Part shown: in pieces, positions 33,295 through 44,704 of the stretch
How positions within the stretch are numbered: position 1 is the first letter of the stretch
Layout: the number at the start of each line of letters is the position of its first letter
Assembly (NCBI RefSeq): GCF_000425425.1
Contig: NZ_AUDK01000002.1
Span: 1-64,000, forward strand
Origin: Flavobacterium daejeonense DSM 17708
GTDB lineage: Bacteria > Bacteroidota > Bacteroidia > Flavobacteriales > Flavobacteriaceae
Length of the DNA stretch: 64,000 nt
Direction: 5' to 3'
Notes under the pieces: generated by a model
The model's input: only the letters and a program-made list of their open reading frames with translations
Databases searched by the model: none
Told to the model about the DNA's origin: nothing
Translations under genes and position numbers: made by a program

Positions 33295-34476
33295 ATGAAA
33301 TCTTTCTTTTTATTAGTTTGTTGTGTTTGCTGTTTTACGGTTTTTGCTCAAAAAAGGCAAAAAGTCCAACATAATTATGATGTAATTGATGCAAAAATGG
33401 ATAAAATGCCTGTGACTGCTGCGCAGTCGATGGAAGGTATTAGTAATTATATAAAGAATAATTTTACGACAGAACCAGAACGAATACGTGCTGTTTTTTA
33501 TTGGACAACCAAAACCATTAGTTATGATGTCGATAATATGTTTGAAGTAAAATTTGATGAAAAATTAGAAGATCGGATAGAGAGAGCTTTCGATAATAGA
33601 AAAGGAGTTTGCTTTGATTATGCCAGTATTTTTAATGAATTAGCGAATGCAGTTGGAATAAAATCCTATGTGATTACGGGTTATACCAAATGGAATAAGA
33701 TAAAGGTTGATAATTTATCGCATGCCTGGAACGCAGCCCGAATTGATAATAAATGGTGTTTGTTTGATCCTACCTGGGGTTCGGGTTATGTTTTAAACGG
33801 CATTTTTACCCGAAGACTTGACGATAAAAATTTTATGGTTGATCCCGAAATCATGATTAATACCCACATGCCTTTTGATTATTTGTGGCAGTTTAAAAAT
33901 TATCCTGTAAGCAATCAGGAATTCATGGAAGGCGTTTATGAAGGGGATGAGCAAAAGCAAAAATTTGATTATGGAAAAGAGTTGGAGCGTTTTGAACGAT
34001 TGCCTAAATTGGAAAGACTTTATGATGTTGCGCAACGAATTGAAAAGGGCGGCATGAAAAATCAGCATATTGCTCAGGCGTATGTTCATGCTAAAACTGC
34101 GTGGAGAAATGAAAACGAAAGAGAGAACGGCAAAAAGTATTCAGAAATCGTGAATCAGTTTAACCGTGCTAACCGACAGTTGAATGATTTTATCAATTAC
34201 AGAAACAAACAATTTCAGCCTTTAGTTTCGGATGATGAACTAAAAAGACGAATTCTGGATGCCAGAGATAGTTTGGTGCGATGCCGGGAACATCTTTTTG
34301 ATTTTGAAAAAAATATCAGTAGTGCTAATAAAATGAGTGTCGATAATCTGAAAGAAGCCATTTCTAAAAGACTTGATAAATCAGAAGAGTATTTGCAATT
34401 TGTAAATGCGTATTTATCCAAACCGCTTGCTGCCCGAAAAATGATGTTTTATAAAGTGGTTACCAAAACAAAATAA
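33295..34476 (+). CDS. Transglutaminase-like secreted protein
   Basis: From the ATG of MKSFFLLVCC the product has 393 residues (a TTG two codons earlier is less likely). A signal peptide ends at FAQ. The transglutaminase-like core has all three catalytic elements: KGVCFDYASIF (Cys), LSHAWNAARI (His) and LFDPTWGSG (Asp). The C-terminal third is helical and charged. Such Bacteroidota proteins may act as periplasmic peptidases or cross-linkers; no substrate can be named. Confidence 0.8.
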   Translation: MKSFFLLVCCVCCFTVFAQKRQKVQHNYDVIDAKMDKMPVTAAQSMEGISNYIKNNFTTEPERIRAVFYWTTKTISYDVDNMFEVKFDEKLEDRIERAFDNRKGVCFDYASIFNELANAVGIKSYVITGYTKWNKIKVDNLSHAWNAARIDNKWCLFDPTWGSGYVLNGIFTRRLDDKNFMVDPEIMINTHMPFDYLWQFKNYPVSNQEFMEGVYEGDEQKQKFDYGKELERFERLPKLERLYDVAQRIEKGGMKNQHIAQAYVHAKTAWRNENERENGKKYSEIVNQFNRANRQLNDFINYRNKQFQPLVSDDELKRRILDARDSLVRCREHLFDFEKNISSANKMSVDNLKEAISKRLDKSEEYLQFVNAYLSKPLAARKMMFYKVVTKTK

Positions 34477-34481
34477 AAAAG

Positions 34482-35630
34482 TTACAGTAATTTTTTTAAG
34501 ACAATTTGCATTGTAGTCCCTTTGCCTAATTCAGAATTCAAAACCTTTATATTGCCTTTGTGGTATTCTTTTACAATACGTTTGGTTAACGAAAGTCCCA
34601 ATCCCCAACCTCTTTTTTTGGTGGTAAAACCGGGTTCAAAAATGGTGTTGAATTGATTTTTAGGAATTCCGCTTCCGGTGTCAGAAACGTTGATTTTTAC
34701 GGTTTCTGAATCCTCCTGAATGCTGACAGCTATTTTGCCTTTTCCTTTCATGGCATCAATAGCATTTTTGATGAGATTCTCTATAGTCCAGCTGTGCAAA
34801 GTAGGGTTGAGTAAGGTGTAAATATTTGATTTCGGACTTTCAAATGAAAATTCAATTTGTTTGGAAAATCGCGATTGCAAATAATTGTAAGTTTGAAGCG
34901 TGCTTTCGATAATATCGACTTTTTCTAAAACCGGTTCCGACCCAATTTTTGAAAAACGCTCGGTAATAGTTTGCAAACGATTGATGTCTTTTTCAATTTC
35001 TGAAGTGGTGGTTTCATCAATGTTTTCGGTTTTTAAAATTTCTACCCAGCCAATTAATGAAGAAAGCGGTGTGCCTATTTGATGTGCGGTTTCCTTAGCC
35101 ATTCCGGCCCAAAGTTTGTTTTGAGTAGCTATTTTGGTACTGCGGTAAAAATAATAAATCAATGCCGAGAACAGGAAAATAATCAAAAGCAGAGCAATAG
35201 GATAATATTTCAATTTATTGAGTAAAGCCGAGTTGCCATAGTACCATTTTTGGAATTTATTAGGTGCATATTCAATAATAATCGGCTCGTTTTCTCTTTT
35301 TAAACCGGCCAAAAAAGTCATGGCTTTTTCCTTGTCTTTTACAATATTTTCATCGATGTTGAGGGTGTTAATGATGCTGTCGTTTTCGGTAAGAATCACC
35401 GGGATAGAAGTATTGTTGTTGAAAATTTGCAATGGAAGTTCTACATCGGTATTTTCATCGGCATTGATGAGTGTTTTTTGGGCTTTTGCCAAAAGATTCA
35501 TCTTCAGACGTTCTTCATTTTTAAAAATCTGAAAAAAAGTATAAGTGTTCCAAAGGATTAAGGAAATAATAAGAAATGAAGCGAATATAAGAATCCACCT
35601 TCCGGTACTTCTTTTATCAGAAAATTGCAT
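34482..35630 (-). CDS. Membrane sensor histidine kinase
   Basis: The 382-residue protein has two membrane segments (ILIFASFLIISLILWNTYTF and YYPIALLLIIFLFSALIYYF) enclosing a periplasmic sensor region of ~110 residues. The cytoplasmic part has the H-box GMAKETAHQIGTPLSSLIGW (phospho-accepting His), the N-box HSWTIENLIKNAIDAM, and G-boxes VSDTGSGIP and GWGLGLSLTKRIV. No response regulator gene lies beside it, so it is an orphan kinase here. It is convergent with the transglutaminase gene. Confidence 0.9.
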   Translation of the reverse strand: MQFSDKRSTGRWILIFASFLIISLILWNTYTFFQIFKNEERLKMNLLAKAQKTLINADENTDVELPLQIFNNNTSIPVILTENDSIINTLNIDENIVKDKEKAMTFLAGLKRENEPIIIEYAPNKFQKWYYGNSALLNKLKYYPIALLLIIFLFSALIYYFYRSTKIATQNKLWAGMAKETAHQIGTPLSSLIGWVEILKTENIDETTTSEIEKDINRLQTITERFSKIGSEPVLEKVDIIESTLQTYNYLQSRFSKQIEFSFESPKSNIYTLLNPTLHSWTIENLIKNAIDAMKGKGKIAVSIQEDSETVKINVSDTGSGIPKNQFNTIFEPGFTTKKRGWGLGLSLTKRIVKEYHKGNIKVLNSELGKGTTMQIVLKKLL

Positions 35631-35959
35631 AAATGATATTTTGAGCTATAAATATAACGAAATATCCCTGTTGTTGTTTTAGTTTAGCTTACAATTTTGA
35701 AGATAGTTCGCCTCAAAAGCCCAATCATTCTTAGAAAAAAGAACTTGTTAAACAAGTTGTTAAAAACTATCATCGAAATAGTAAAACAAACATTATTATC
35801 ACACAGAAGAAGTTGTTATATTTGTAAATCAAATGTTTTTCCGGAAGAGTTTTGCATTCCTTTGATTTTGAGGAAATAAAAATTTGAAAGAGAAAAGTTG
35901 TTTTCCGGTTTAGGAATACTTTTGAAAAATAATATTATTTAACAGTTAAAATAACGAAG
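35631..35959. other. Intergenic region with a 17-nt palindrome
   Basis: This 329-bp gap lies between the divergent histidine kinase and DUF3127 genes. It holds AACTTGTT-A-AACAAGTT (35742-35758), a perfect dyad that could be an operator, and two -7-like elements on the plus strand: TATATTTG at 35817-35824 and TACTTTTG at 35917-35924, the latter 36 bases before the DUF3127 gene. A 60-codon frame in the gap has no gene-like features. Confidence 0.5.
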
Positions 35960-36337
35960 ATGGAAGTTACAGGGAAAATTAAAGTTGTCAATCCGGAGCA
36001 ACAGGTAAGTGCGTCATTTAGAAAGAGAGAAGTAGTTGTAACTACAGAGGAACAATATCCTCAACACATATTGATTGAATTTACACAAGATAAATGCGAT
36101 TTATTAAGTAATTATAATATTGGTGAAGCAGTTAAGGTTTCTATCAATTTAAGAGGTAGAGAATGGGTTAATCCGCAAGGAGAAACCAGATATTTTAACA
36201 GTATTCAAGGGTGGAGAATTGAAAGACTGGCTACTGAAGCTCCTGCTGCTCAAATGCCTCCTCCAATGCCGGCTGCTCAGGCATTTGCTCCCGCTACTAA
36301 TTTAAATGAAGATGAACCGGACGATTTACCGTTCTAA
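35960..36337 (+). CDS. DUF3127-family single-stranded-DNA-binding-like protein
   Basis: The 125-residue protein has an OB-fold-like DUF3127 domain: VTGKIKVVNPEQQVSASFRKR, then QHILIEFTQDKCDLLSNYNI and VSINLRGREWVNPQGETRYF (shortened here to stretches of 20). The Pro/Ala-rich tail ends in DEPDDLPF, like the acidic C-terminal tip of SSB proteins that recruits partners. A role in DNA binding is plausible but unproven for the family. Confidence 0.8.
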   Translation: MEVTGKIKVVNPEQQVSASFRKREVVVTTEEQYPQHILIEFTQDKCDLLSNYNIGEAVKVSINLRGREWVNPQGETRYFNSIQGWRIERLATEAPAAQMPPPMPAAQAFAPATNLNEDEPDDLPF

Positions 36338-36357
36338 GAATTAAATTCGAAATTTTT

Positions 36358-36400
36358 AAATTCCAAATTCCAATTAGATATTAATTGGAATTTGGAATTT
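36358..36400. terminator. Hairpin terminator after the DUF3127 gene
   Basis: Arms of 19 bp (AAATTCCAAATTCCAATTA and complement) with a 5-base loop lie 20 bases past the stop; a CTTTTT run follows. The word GGAATTTGGAATTT recurs in other intergenic gaps of the window. Confidence 0.75.
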
Positions 36401-36465
36401 CTTTTTGGTTGAAATTTGAATGGATTATTACTATTGAAATTGCTATTGTTTTTTGAAATTTAGGT

Positions 36466-37107
36466 ATGTTTTATTTAACCGAAGAATTATTCTTTCCACC
36501 TGTACATTTAGCTCATTCCTCTGGAATTATTGGGCTTGGTGGCGACTTGTCTCCCGAACGATTGCAACTGGCTTATCAAAGCGGTATTTTCCCCTGGTTT
36601 GAAGATGGGGAACCCATTACCTGGTGGTCGCCTAATCCCAGAATGGTTTTGTTTTTAGAAGAATTGGTGGTTTCTAAAAGCATGCGGAATATTCTTAACC
36701 GAAAAATATTTACGGTAACATTCAATCAGAATTTTAGAGCGGTAATTTCAAATTGCCAAAAAATAAAACGTGAAGGTCAAAACGGAACCTGGATTACTGA
36801 TGATATGATTGAAGCCTATTGCAAACTTCATGAATTAGGAATTGCTAAATCAGTTGAGGTTTGGAAGGAAGATGAATTAGTTGGCGGACTTTACGGAGTT
36901 GATTTAGGTCATGTTTTTTGTGGAGAAAGTATGTTTTCTTTGGTTTCCAATGCTTCAAAAGTGGCTTTTATCGCTTTGGTTGAAAAACTAAAAAAAGAGC
37001 ATTATCGATTGCTGGATTGTCAGGTGTATAATGAACATTTGGAAAGTTTAGGCTGTCGCGAAATTGAACGCGAAGAGTTTATGACGATGCTAAAAAAAGG
37101 TATTTAA
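36466..37107 (+). CDS. aat: Leucyl/phenylalanyl-tRNA-protein transferase
   Basis: The 213-residue GNAT-fold enzyme adds Leu or Phe to N-terminal Lys/Arg of proteins for the N-degron pathway. The family signature SGIFPWFEDGEPITWWSPNPR is present (about 39-59; the core is FPWFEDGEPITWWSPNPR), as are GTWITDDMIEAY and GGLYGVDLGHVFCGESMFS. Length is typical. It stands alone, facing the leftward thiamin operon. Confidence 0.95.
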   Translation: MFYLTEELFFPPVHLAHSSGIIGLGGDLSPERLQLAYQSGIFPWFEDGEPITWWSPNPRMVLFLEELVVSKSMRNILNRKIFTVTFNQNFRAVISNCQKIKREGQNGTWITDDMIEAYCKLHELGIAKSVEVWKEDELVGGLYGVDLGHVFCGESMFSLVSNASKVAFIALVEKLKKEHYRLLDCQVYNEHLESLGCREIEREEFMTMLKKGI

Positions 37108-37185
37108 CCGCAAAGTTGGCAAAAGTTTTTCCCAAAGTCCGCCAAGGTTATTTCTAAGATTTCTTTAATCTGTGTTCCAAAAAAA

Positions 37186-37896
37186 CTAAAAATTTAGTTT
37201 AATAAAATTCCAATCCAAAGTTTTATACAAAATCAATTCATTCTTTAAACTCGGTAAACCGATAATTAGTTTTAAAGTTTCGTGTGCCATCATCGTACCA
37301 ATCATTCCCGGTAAAGTTCCCAGAACACCGTTTAAGCTGCAATTAGGCACATCTTTTGGATTTGGTGGTTCCGGAAATAAATCCCGCAAATTTTTACTTC
37401 CCTGGTAATTAAAAACTGCAATTTGCCCTTCAAAACCAAGGATACTTCCGTAAACCAAAGTTTTTTCTAGTGCTACACAAGTATCGTTGACCAAATAGCG
37501 TGTGCTGAAATTATCCGAACCGTCCACCACAATATCAAAATCGGCAATAATTCTGCTGGCATTTTCAGCGGTTAATTTTTCTTCAAAAACCTGAACCTGA
37601 ATTAACGGATTCAGTTTTTCAACCGTTTCTTTGGCGGTTAAAGCTTTCGATAAGCCTATTTGTCCTTCGGTATATAAAATTTGACGGTGTAAATTGTGAA
37701 TTTCAATTTTGTCAAAATCTACAATCCCAATGGTTCCAACACCCGCCGGAGCTAAATATTGTAAAATAGGACAGCCCAAACCGCCTGCTCCAATAACAAG
37801 AACTCTGGCTTTTTTGAGTTTTTGCTGGCCTTCTTCGCCAATTTCAGGTAAAATAACCTGTCGATTGTATCTTAAAAAATCTTGTATTACGCTCAT
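37186..37896 (-). CDS. thiF: ThiF/MoeB/HesA-family adenylyltransferase
   Basis: The 236-residue E1-like enzyme has the nucleotide-binding VLVIGAGGLGCPILQYLA (about 32-49), VDFDKIEIHNLHRQILY, and the DGSDNFSTRYLVNDTC stretch (about 127-142). It should adenylate the C-terminus of ThiS encoded at the head of the same operon. The CxxC zinc pairs seen in many relatives are missing and the protein is slightly short. It is the last gene of the thiamin operon, 37 bases after thiH. Confidence 0.9.
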   Translation of the reverse strand: MSVIQDFLRYNRQVILPEIGEEGQQKLKKARVLVIGAGGLGCPILQYLAPAGVGTIGIVDFDKIEIHNLHRQILYTEGQIGLSKALTAKETVEKLNPLIQVQVFEEKLTAENASRIIADFDIVVDGSDNFSTRYLVNDTCVALEKTLVYGSILGFEGQIAVFNYQGSKNLRDLFPEPPNPKDVPNCSLNGVLGTLPGMIGTMMAHETLKLIIGLPSLKNELILYKTLDWNFIKLNF

Positions 37897-37933
37897 TTTA
37901 TTAAGTCTTAAAGTTATAAAGTCGGAATTATGA

Positions 37934-39091
37934 TTAATTGAAAACTGAATTTTCTTTAAGACTTTTGACTTTCGACGTTTGACTAAAAGTCCTATCCCAG
38001 TCTTTCCAAACCGGTTCGTAGCCTCTTTCGGTAATTATTTTGGTAATTTCGGCAACCGAACGTTCATCGCTGATTTCAAATTGCTCCAAAGATTGCGGAT
38101 CCACCACATAACCTCCCGGGTTAGTTTTGGAACCCGCACTCATACTGGTGGTTCCAATCGGAATTATGTTGTTGCGGAATTTTTCATTTTCACGGGTTGA
38201 AATCGAAATTTCCAAATTTTCATTCCACAGACGATAAGCACAAATAAGCTGGGTTAAATCTTTATCGTCCATGATAAAATTGGGTTCGATAATTCCTTCA
38301 GCCGGGCGCAATCGCGGAAAAGAAACCGAATATTTGGTTTGCCAATAGGTTTTTTGCAAATAATCCAAATGCAAAGCATTGAAAAAACTGTCGGCTCTCC
38401 AGTCTTCCAAACCTAATAAAACGCCCAAACCAATTTTGTGAATTCCTGCTTTTCCAATTCTGTCAGGAGTATCGAGTCTGAAATCAAAATTGGATTTTTT
38501 GCCTTTGGTATGGTATTTTTTATAGACTTCCTGATGGTAAGTTTCCTGATAAACTAAAACAGAATATACCCCCGCTTGGTGTAAACGCTCGTATTCTTCT
38601 TGTGAAAGTGGCTGTACCTCGATCGAAATAATAGAAAAATCCTTTCTGATTTGGGCAATGGCATTTAGAAAATAATTGATGTTTACGGTGTAATTAGCTT
38701 CGCCGGTAACCAATAAAACATGGTCAAATCCCAAATTTTTTAAGGCTTGAACTTCAAGTTTGATTTCCGAATCGCTTAAAGTTTTTCGTTTGATTTTGTT
38801 ATCCAGACTAAAACCACAATAGGTACAGATGTTTTGACATTCGTTACTCAAATACAAAGGCGCATACATTTGGATAGTTTTTCCAAAACGTTTTTTGGTT
38901 AATTCATGGGATTTTTGGGCCATCAATTCCAAATAAGGTTGCGCCGCCGGAGAAATCATCACTAAAAAATCATCCAGATTTTTTTTGGACTTGGCTAATG
39001 AATTTTCGACATCTTTAGTAGTAGTCTGATAAATTTTGCTTTTAATTTCGTTCCAATTGTATTGTTTAAAAACAGATTTGAATGTTGTCAT
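37934..39091 (-). CDS. thiH: 2-iminoacetate synthase (tyrosine lyase)
   Basis: The 385-residue radical-SAM enzyme makes dehydroglycine from tyrosine for the thiazole ring. The cluster motif is CQNICTYCGFSL (CxxxCxxC, about residues 84-95), and further family regions are VLLVTGEANYTVNINYFLNA and IGLGVLLGLEDWRAD. ThiH instead of ThiO indicates the oxygen-sensitive route. It is separated from thiG by a broken GxxExxY gene. Confidence 0.95.
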   Translation of the reverse strand: MTTFKSVFKQYNWNEIKSKIYQTTTKDVENSLAKSKKNLDDFLVMISPAAQPYLELMAQKSHELTKKRFGKTIQMYAPLYLSNECQNICTYCGFSLDNKIKRKTLSDSEIKLEVQALKNLGFDHVLLVTGEANYTVNINYFLNAIAQIRKDFSIISIEVQPLSQEEYERLHQAGVYSVLVYQETYHQEVYKKYHTKGKKSNFDFRLDTPDRIGKAGIHKIGLGVLLGLEDWRADSFFNALHLDYLQKTYWQTKYSVSFPRLRPAEGIIEPNFIMDDKDLTQLICAYRLWNENLEISISTRENEKFRNNIIPIGTTSMSAGSKTNPGGYVVDPQSLEQFEISDERSVAEITKIITERGYEPVWKDWDRTFSQTSKVKSLKENSVFN

Positions 39092-39137
39092 TATAATTGC
39101 TCGCAGATTCTGCAGATTTTTGCAGATTCATTATTTT

Positions 39138-39514
39138 TTATATTTTATTTACAATTCTTTTTATATCGTCCAAAATGTTGGTAGTATTGAAATTGATAAG
39201 TAAGCCTAATTTTTTATTTGTTAATTTTAAATAATTTGTGACTTTTTTGTAATGAATTGGTGCCAAATCTTCAACAGATTTTAGCTCAATGATTACTTTG
39301 TCTTCTACTAATAAATCAATTTTGAAACCAACATCTAGTATTGTTTCTTTATATGGAATTTTTATTTCGAGTTGTCTGTCAACCTTTAAATTCATTTTTG
39401 TTATTTCATAATACAAAGCGCTTTCATAAACAGATTCGAATGGCCTGGTCCAAGAGTGTTATAAACATTAAAAGCAGCTCCTCTGATTTTAAATGAAATA
39501 TCGTTTTCTGTCAT
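39138..39514 (-). pseudogene. Frameshifted GxxExxY protein gene inside the thiamin operon
   Basis: The 92-codon frame (39138-39416, MYYEITKMNLKVDRQ...) matches the C-terminal three-quarters of the ~125-residue GxxExxY family, a PD-(D/E)XK-like fold with VGFKIDLLVEDKVIIELKSV. Upstream in another frame lies the missing start (MTENDISFKIRGAAFNVYNT). The two frames join near 39443, where one base seems to be lost just before PFESVYESAL. The gene is thus broken by a single-base frameshift unless the short form is used. The family is of unknown function. Confidence 0.75.
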
Positions 39515-39683
39515 TTTAACTTTTTTAAAAATTGGCATTAACTAAATGTAATTGTTTTATTTCAAAAATGACATCAGTAAATTTCTGTTGCACGCAGAAT
39601 TTTCAGATTATTACAGATTTTTTTGATATAATTTTAATATTATCTGCTCAAATCTGCAAAATCTGCGTGCTATTTAAAATCAA

Positions 39684-40460
39684 TTATTCATATAAAAATG
39701 CGGTTAACGGACTCGAAGCCACCGCCTGATTGAATTGCTGTCCCAATTGGGCTTCATAAGCTTTTCTTCCTGCAATAACGGCTTCTTTGAACGCTTCTGC
39801 CATCATTTTCGGATTTCCGGCTACGGCAATCGCTGTGTTTACCAAAACCGCATCGGCACCCATTTCCATTGCTTTTGTTGCATCAGAAGGAGCACCAATT
39901 CCGGCGTCAACAATTACAGGAACTTTGGATTGTTCGATAATAATTTCTAAAAAATCAATGGTTTTTAAGCCTTTGTTGCTCCCAATTGGCGAACCTAAAG
40001 GCATTACTGCTGCGGTTCCGGCATCTTCCAAACGTTTGCACAAAACAGGGTCAGCATGAATGTATGGCAAAACGATAAAACCTAATTTTGCTAATTCTTC
40101 TGTAGCTTTTAAGGTTTCAATCGGGTCAGGAAGTAGGTATCTCGGATCCGGATGGATTTCCAGTTTTAGCCAATTGGTTTCCAATGCTTCACGAGCCAAT
40201 TGTGCAGCGAAAACCGCTTCTTTGGCATTTCGGGCGCCCGAAGTATTGGGTAATAAATTGATTTTAGGATGTTTCAAATGGGATAAAATCGCATCGGTGT
40301 CGGTTTCTAAATCGACACGTTTAAGTGCAACGGTGACTAATTCCGATTCGGAAGCCAGTATGGCTTCTTCCATCTGAGCATTCGAACCAAATTTTCCTGT
40401 TCCTAGAAACAAACGCGATTGCAGTTCTTTATCGCCTATTTTAAATAATGACTGACTCAT
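39684..40460 (-). CDS. thiG: Thiazole synthase
   Basis: The 258-residue TIM-barrel enzyme joins the ThiS thiocarboxylate, dehydroglycine and DXP into the thiazole phosphate. Visible motifs are [34 protein letters not shown], and [13 protein letters not shown] followed by [20 protein letters not shown]. The active-site Lys lies in VTVALKRVD. The start overlaps thiE by 20 bases, which suggests translational coupling. Confidence 0.96.
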   Translation of the reverse strand: MSQSLFKIGDKELQSRLFLGTGKFGSNAQMEEAILASESELVTVALKRVDLETDTDAILSHLKHPKINLLPNTSGARNAKEAVFAAQLAREALETNWLKLEIHPDPRYLLPDPIETLKATEELAKLGFIVLPYIHADPVLCKRLEDAGTAAVMPLGSPIGSNKGLKTIDFLEIIIEQSKVPVIVDAGIGAPSDATKAMEMGADAVLVNTAIAVAGNPKMMAEAFKEAVIAGRKAYEAQLGQQFNQAVASSPLTAFLYE

Positions 40461-41079
40461 ATAATTTTTCGTTAAGTGCTGTTATTAATTCGTTTTTATA
40501 GTCACTTTGAGTGATTAATCCCGAAACGGCAATGCCGTAAACTCCAGTTTGAATAATTGCCGATACGTCTTCAAATTGAATACCGCCAATGGCATAAACC
40601 GGTGTTTCGATTCCCTGTAATTTTAGTTGATCCAAAATATTTTGGTAGCCTTCCAATCCTAAAATTGGACTTAGGTTTTCTTTGGTTTTTGTAAATCGGA
40701 AAGGACCTAATCCAATATAATCGGCTCCCTGATTTATTTGTTTTTTGATGTCTTCCAGTGTATTGGCTGTGCCGCCAATGATCTTGTTTTTGCCTAAAAT
40801 TTCGCGGGCATTGGCAATTTTCATGTCTTTTAGTCCTAAATGAACGCCGTCGGCATCAATTTTTTGCGCTAGCGGAACATTGTCATTAATGATAAAAGTA
40901 GCCTGATGTTCTTGGCATAAGGTTTTTACGGCTTCCGCCAAAGTAAAAATGTCTTCAGAAGTTGCATTCTTAAAACGCAACTGAATCCATTGGCAGCCTT
41001 GTTCTAAGGTTTCCCGGATGTTGTGCAATTGCTCGTCAATGCTGTTTCCTTGAGAGATGTATTGTAAACGTTTATACAT
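40441..41079 (-). CDS. thiE: Thiamine-phosphate synthase
   Basis: The 212-residue TIM-barrel enzyme joins HMP-diphosphate with thiazole phosphate. Family residues are clear: [32 protein letters not shown] (quoted core [18 protein letters not shown]), [11 protein letters not shown] and [13 protein letters not shown], then [12 protein letters not shown]. It is the better conserved of two ThiE-like proteins in the operon. Its start overlaps thiD by eight bases. Confidence 0.93.
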   Translation of the reverse strand: MYKRLQYISQGNSIDEQLHNIRETLEQGCQWIQLRFKNATSEDIFTLAEAVKTLCQEHQATFIINDNVPLAQKIDADGVHLGLKDMKIANAREILGKNKIIGGTANTLEDIKKQINQGADYIGLGPFRFTKTKENLSPILGLEGYQNILDQLKLQGIETPVYAIGGIQFEDVSAIIQTGVYGIAVSGLITQSDYKNELITALNEKLYESVII

Positions 41080-41827
41080 AATGATTTCCTAATGATGTTG
41101 GGGTTGATAGTAAAAAGTTTTCGGTGTAATTTTTGCCTTCTTTGCATGCCAATAAAAGCTCTTTTCCTAAGGCTATATTAGCCGTAATAGCAGCCGATAA
41201 AACACAACCAGAACCGTGTTTTTGATAAATCGAAGTGTTTTTTGGCAAAAGCCTGAAAAACTGATTTTGGGTGTGTAAATAATCGGTTCCTGTTTCTTTA
41301 GGATGATGTCCGCCTTTTAATAAAATGGGGCAGTTTTTGACTAATTTTGCTATAATCATTTCGACCGGTTTTTCTTCCGGATTCAATTTCAGAATTTCGT
41401 TGTAATTGGGCGTGATGAGTTCGATTTGGTTTAAAATAGCTAATAAATCTTCCTGATTTTCAATTTGTAAAAAGTTAAATTCCGTAGTCGATTTCAGAAC
41501 GGTGTCCCAAATTATTTTGGTCTTAGGAGAAAGCTTTTTAATCAAAAAAACAAATTCTTTTAAGTAAGTCAATGAAGGAACAATGCCAATTTTAACCGCT
41601 TTGATTTTATAAGAATCAAAAAGAGTCCGGATGGATTGTAAAATAAAATCCAGAGCTGTCCATTGAATGTTGATGAATTCATTTTCAGTTTGAATGGTAT
41701 TGGCTGTAATAATTGACAAGCCATACACCTGATGCTGTTCGAATGTTTTAATATCGGCTAAAACACCTGCTCCGGCCGAGGGATCAAAACCCGCAATACT
41801 TAATACGAAAGGACGATTTGTTGGCAT
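41072..41827 (-). CDS. thiD: Hydroxymethylpyrimidine (phosphate) kinase
   Basis: The 251-residue ribokinase-fold enzyme phosphorylates HMP and HMP-P. Motifs are SIAGFDPSAGAGVLADIKTF at the N-terminus and the anion-hole YQKHGSGCVLSAAITANIA at the C-terminus. Length is normal for the single-domain form. It overlaps the upstream ThiE-like gene by 28 bases. Confidence 0.94.
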   Translation of the reverse strand: MPTNRPFVLSIAGFDPSAGAGVLADIKTFEQHQVYGLSIITANTIQTENEFINIQWTALDFILQSIRTLFDSYKIKAVKIGIVPSLTYLKEFVFLIKKLSPKTKIIWDTVLKSTTEFNFLQIENQEDLLAILNQIELITPNYNEILKLNPEEKPVEMIIAKLVKNCPILLKGGHHPKETGTDYLHTQNQFFRLLPKNTSIYQKHGSGCVLSAAITANIALGKELLLACKEGKNYTENFLLSTPTSLGNHYV

Positions 41828-42381
41828 AATTTAAAATTTTGTATTGGGTTTTCGCTGTTCCAAATGCTTCCTAAAAGTGTGACTTCATCAAAACCAAGCT
41901 GTAAAGCCTGATGGATATTTGCATCTTGTATGCCGCCTAAACCAATGAGTTTTGTTTGGAAATTGGTTCGTTTTTTTATTTCGGTTGCCCAATTTGTCTT
42001 CGGCTCGTAATTTTCTTTGGAAATACTTTTGAAAACAGGACTCAAAAAAGCATAATCAAAATCTTCCGGCAGCATATTAAATTCTTCGATTGAATGAGAA
42101 GAAGTTGATAGCTTGAATCTGGCAGGTTTTAAAAACTTGTCAGGTCTGTTTGTTGAAGAAAAATGAATCCGGTTAATTTCTAATTCTTCAGCCAAATGAT
42201 GATGGCTATGTAAAACCAATCGACTTCTAAATTTCAATCCAATTAAAGTCACAAAAGCTTTCATTTCTTCTTCAGAAAAGTCAGGCTTTCGAATATGAAA
42301 TATTTCCATCCCATTTTCAAAAAGAGCATGGATGGTTTTGATTTCATTTGCTATTGCAGTTGGATTGGATATGACTATCAT
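41800..42381 (-). CDS. Second ThiE/TenI-like protein
   Basis: The 193-residue protein has the ThiE barrel but keeps only part of the active site: MEIFHIRKPDFSEEEMKAF, LVLHSHHHLAEELEINRIHF, DYAFLSPVFKSISKENY and LIGLGGIQDANIHQAL. The phosphate-binding NDN and the pyrophosphate Lys/Arg pattern of true ThiE are altered, much as in TenI, the thiazole tautomerase. That is the most likely role given that a full ThiE is encoded downstream. Both lie in the same operon. Confidence 0.75.
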   Translation of the reverse strand: MIVISNPTAIANEIKTIHALFENGMEIFHIRKPDFSEEEMKAFVTLIGLKFRSRLVLHSHHHLAEELEINRIHFSSTNRPDKFLKPARFKLSTSSHSIEEFNMLPEDFDYAFLSPVFKSISKENYEPKTNWATEIKKRTNFQTKLIGLGGIQDANIHQALQLGFDEVTLLGSIWNSENPIQNFKLCQQIVLSY

Positions 42382-42465
42382 TTTTAATTAGGAGTTAGAA
42401 GTAGGGAGCTGGAAGTTAGAAGTGAAGTTCTTACTTCCTGCTTCCATCTCCCAGCTTCCTTCTTT

Positions 42466-44298
<1,833 letters not shown>

Positions 44299-44431
44299 TT
44301 ATGAGTTATGAGTTATGGGTTGTGAATTGTAGGTTGTGGGTTTGGTATAACATCTAGTTTGTTGTTCTGAGGAAAAAAATGGAATTTGGAATTTGATTAT
44401 TGGAATTTGATTATTGGAGTTTTAGAATTGA

Positions 44432-44638
44432 TTATCCACCCTGTGTAGCCGAAATAATTAGGATATCGTCAGTTTCGGATAAGAGATGGCTGTTCCAATT
44501 GGATTTTGGAATCACATTGTGGTTAATGGCTACGGCAATGCCATTTTGTTTTTGTGGAAATTCAATGTCAAGCAAGGATTGAATACTCAGCGTATCTGCT
44601 TGAAATTGTTTGAATTGATTGTTGATTTTTAGTTCCAT
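44432..44638 (-). CDS. thiS: Sulfur carrier protein ThiS
   Basis: The 68-residue ubiquitin-like protein ends in the required Gly-Gly (IISATQGG). LSIQSLLDIEF and NGIAVAINHNVIPKSNW are the usual ThiS segments. ThiF adenylates the terminal Gly and sulfur is then passed to ThiG. As first gene after the TPP riboswitch, it leads the thiamin operon. Confidence 0.93.
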   Translation of the reverse strand: MELKINNQFKQFQADTLSIQSLLDIEFPQKQNGIAVAINHNVIPKSNWNSHLLSETDDILIISATQGG

Positions 44639-44704
44639 TCCTTGATTTTTTAAAATAAAAAATACTTTAGGAATGGCTGCAAAATGTCCGAAAACCGGAC
44701 TGTA

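Noticed and set aside
35697..35879. 60-codon frame between the histidine kinase and DUF3127 genes
   Set aside because: It needs a TTG start, has no recognisable domain, and spans a palindrome and a -7-like element.
42382..42465. Possible small RNA or CRISPR-like repeats between thiC and the ThiE-like gene
   Set aside because: The purine-rich words GGAGTTAGAAG/GGAAGTTAGAAG form an imperfect hairpin only; there are no regular spacers and no cas genes in the window.
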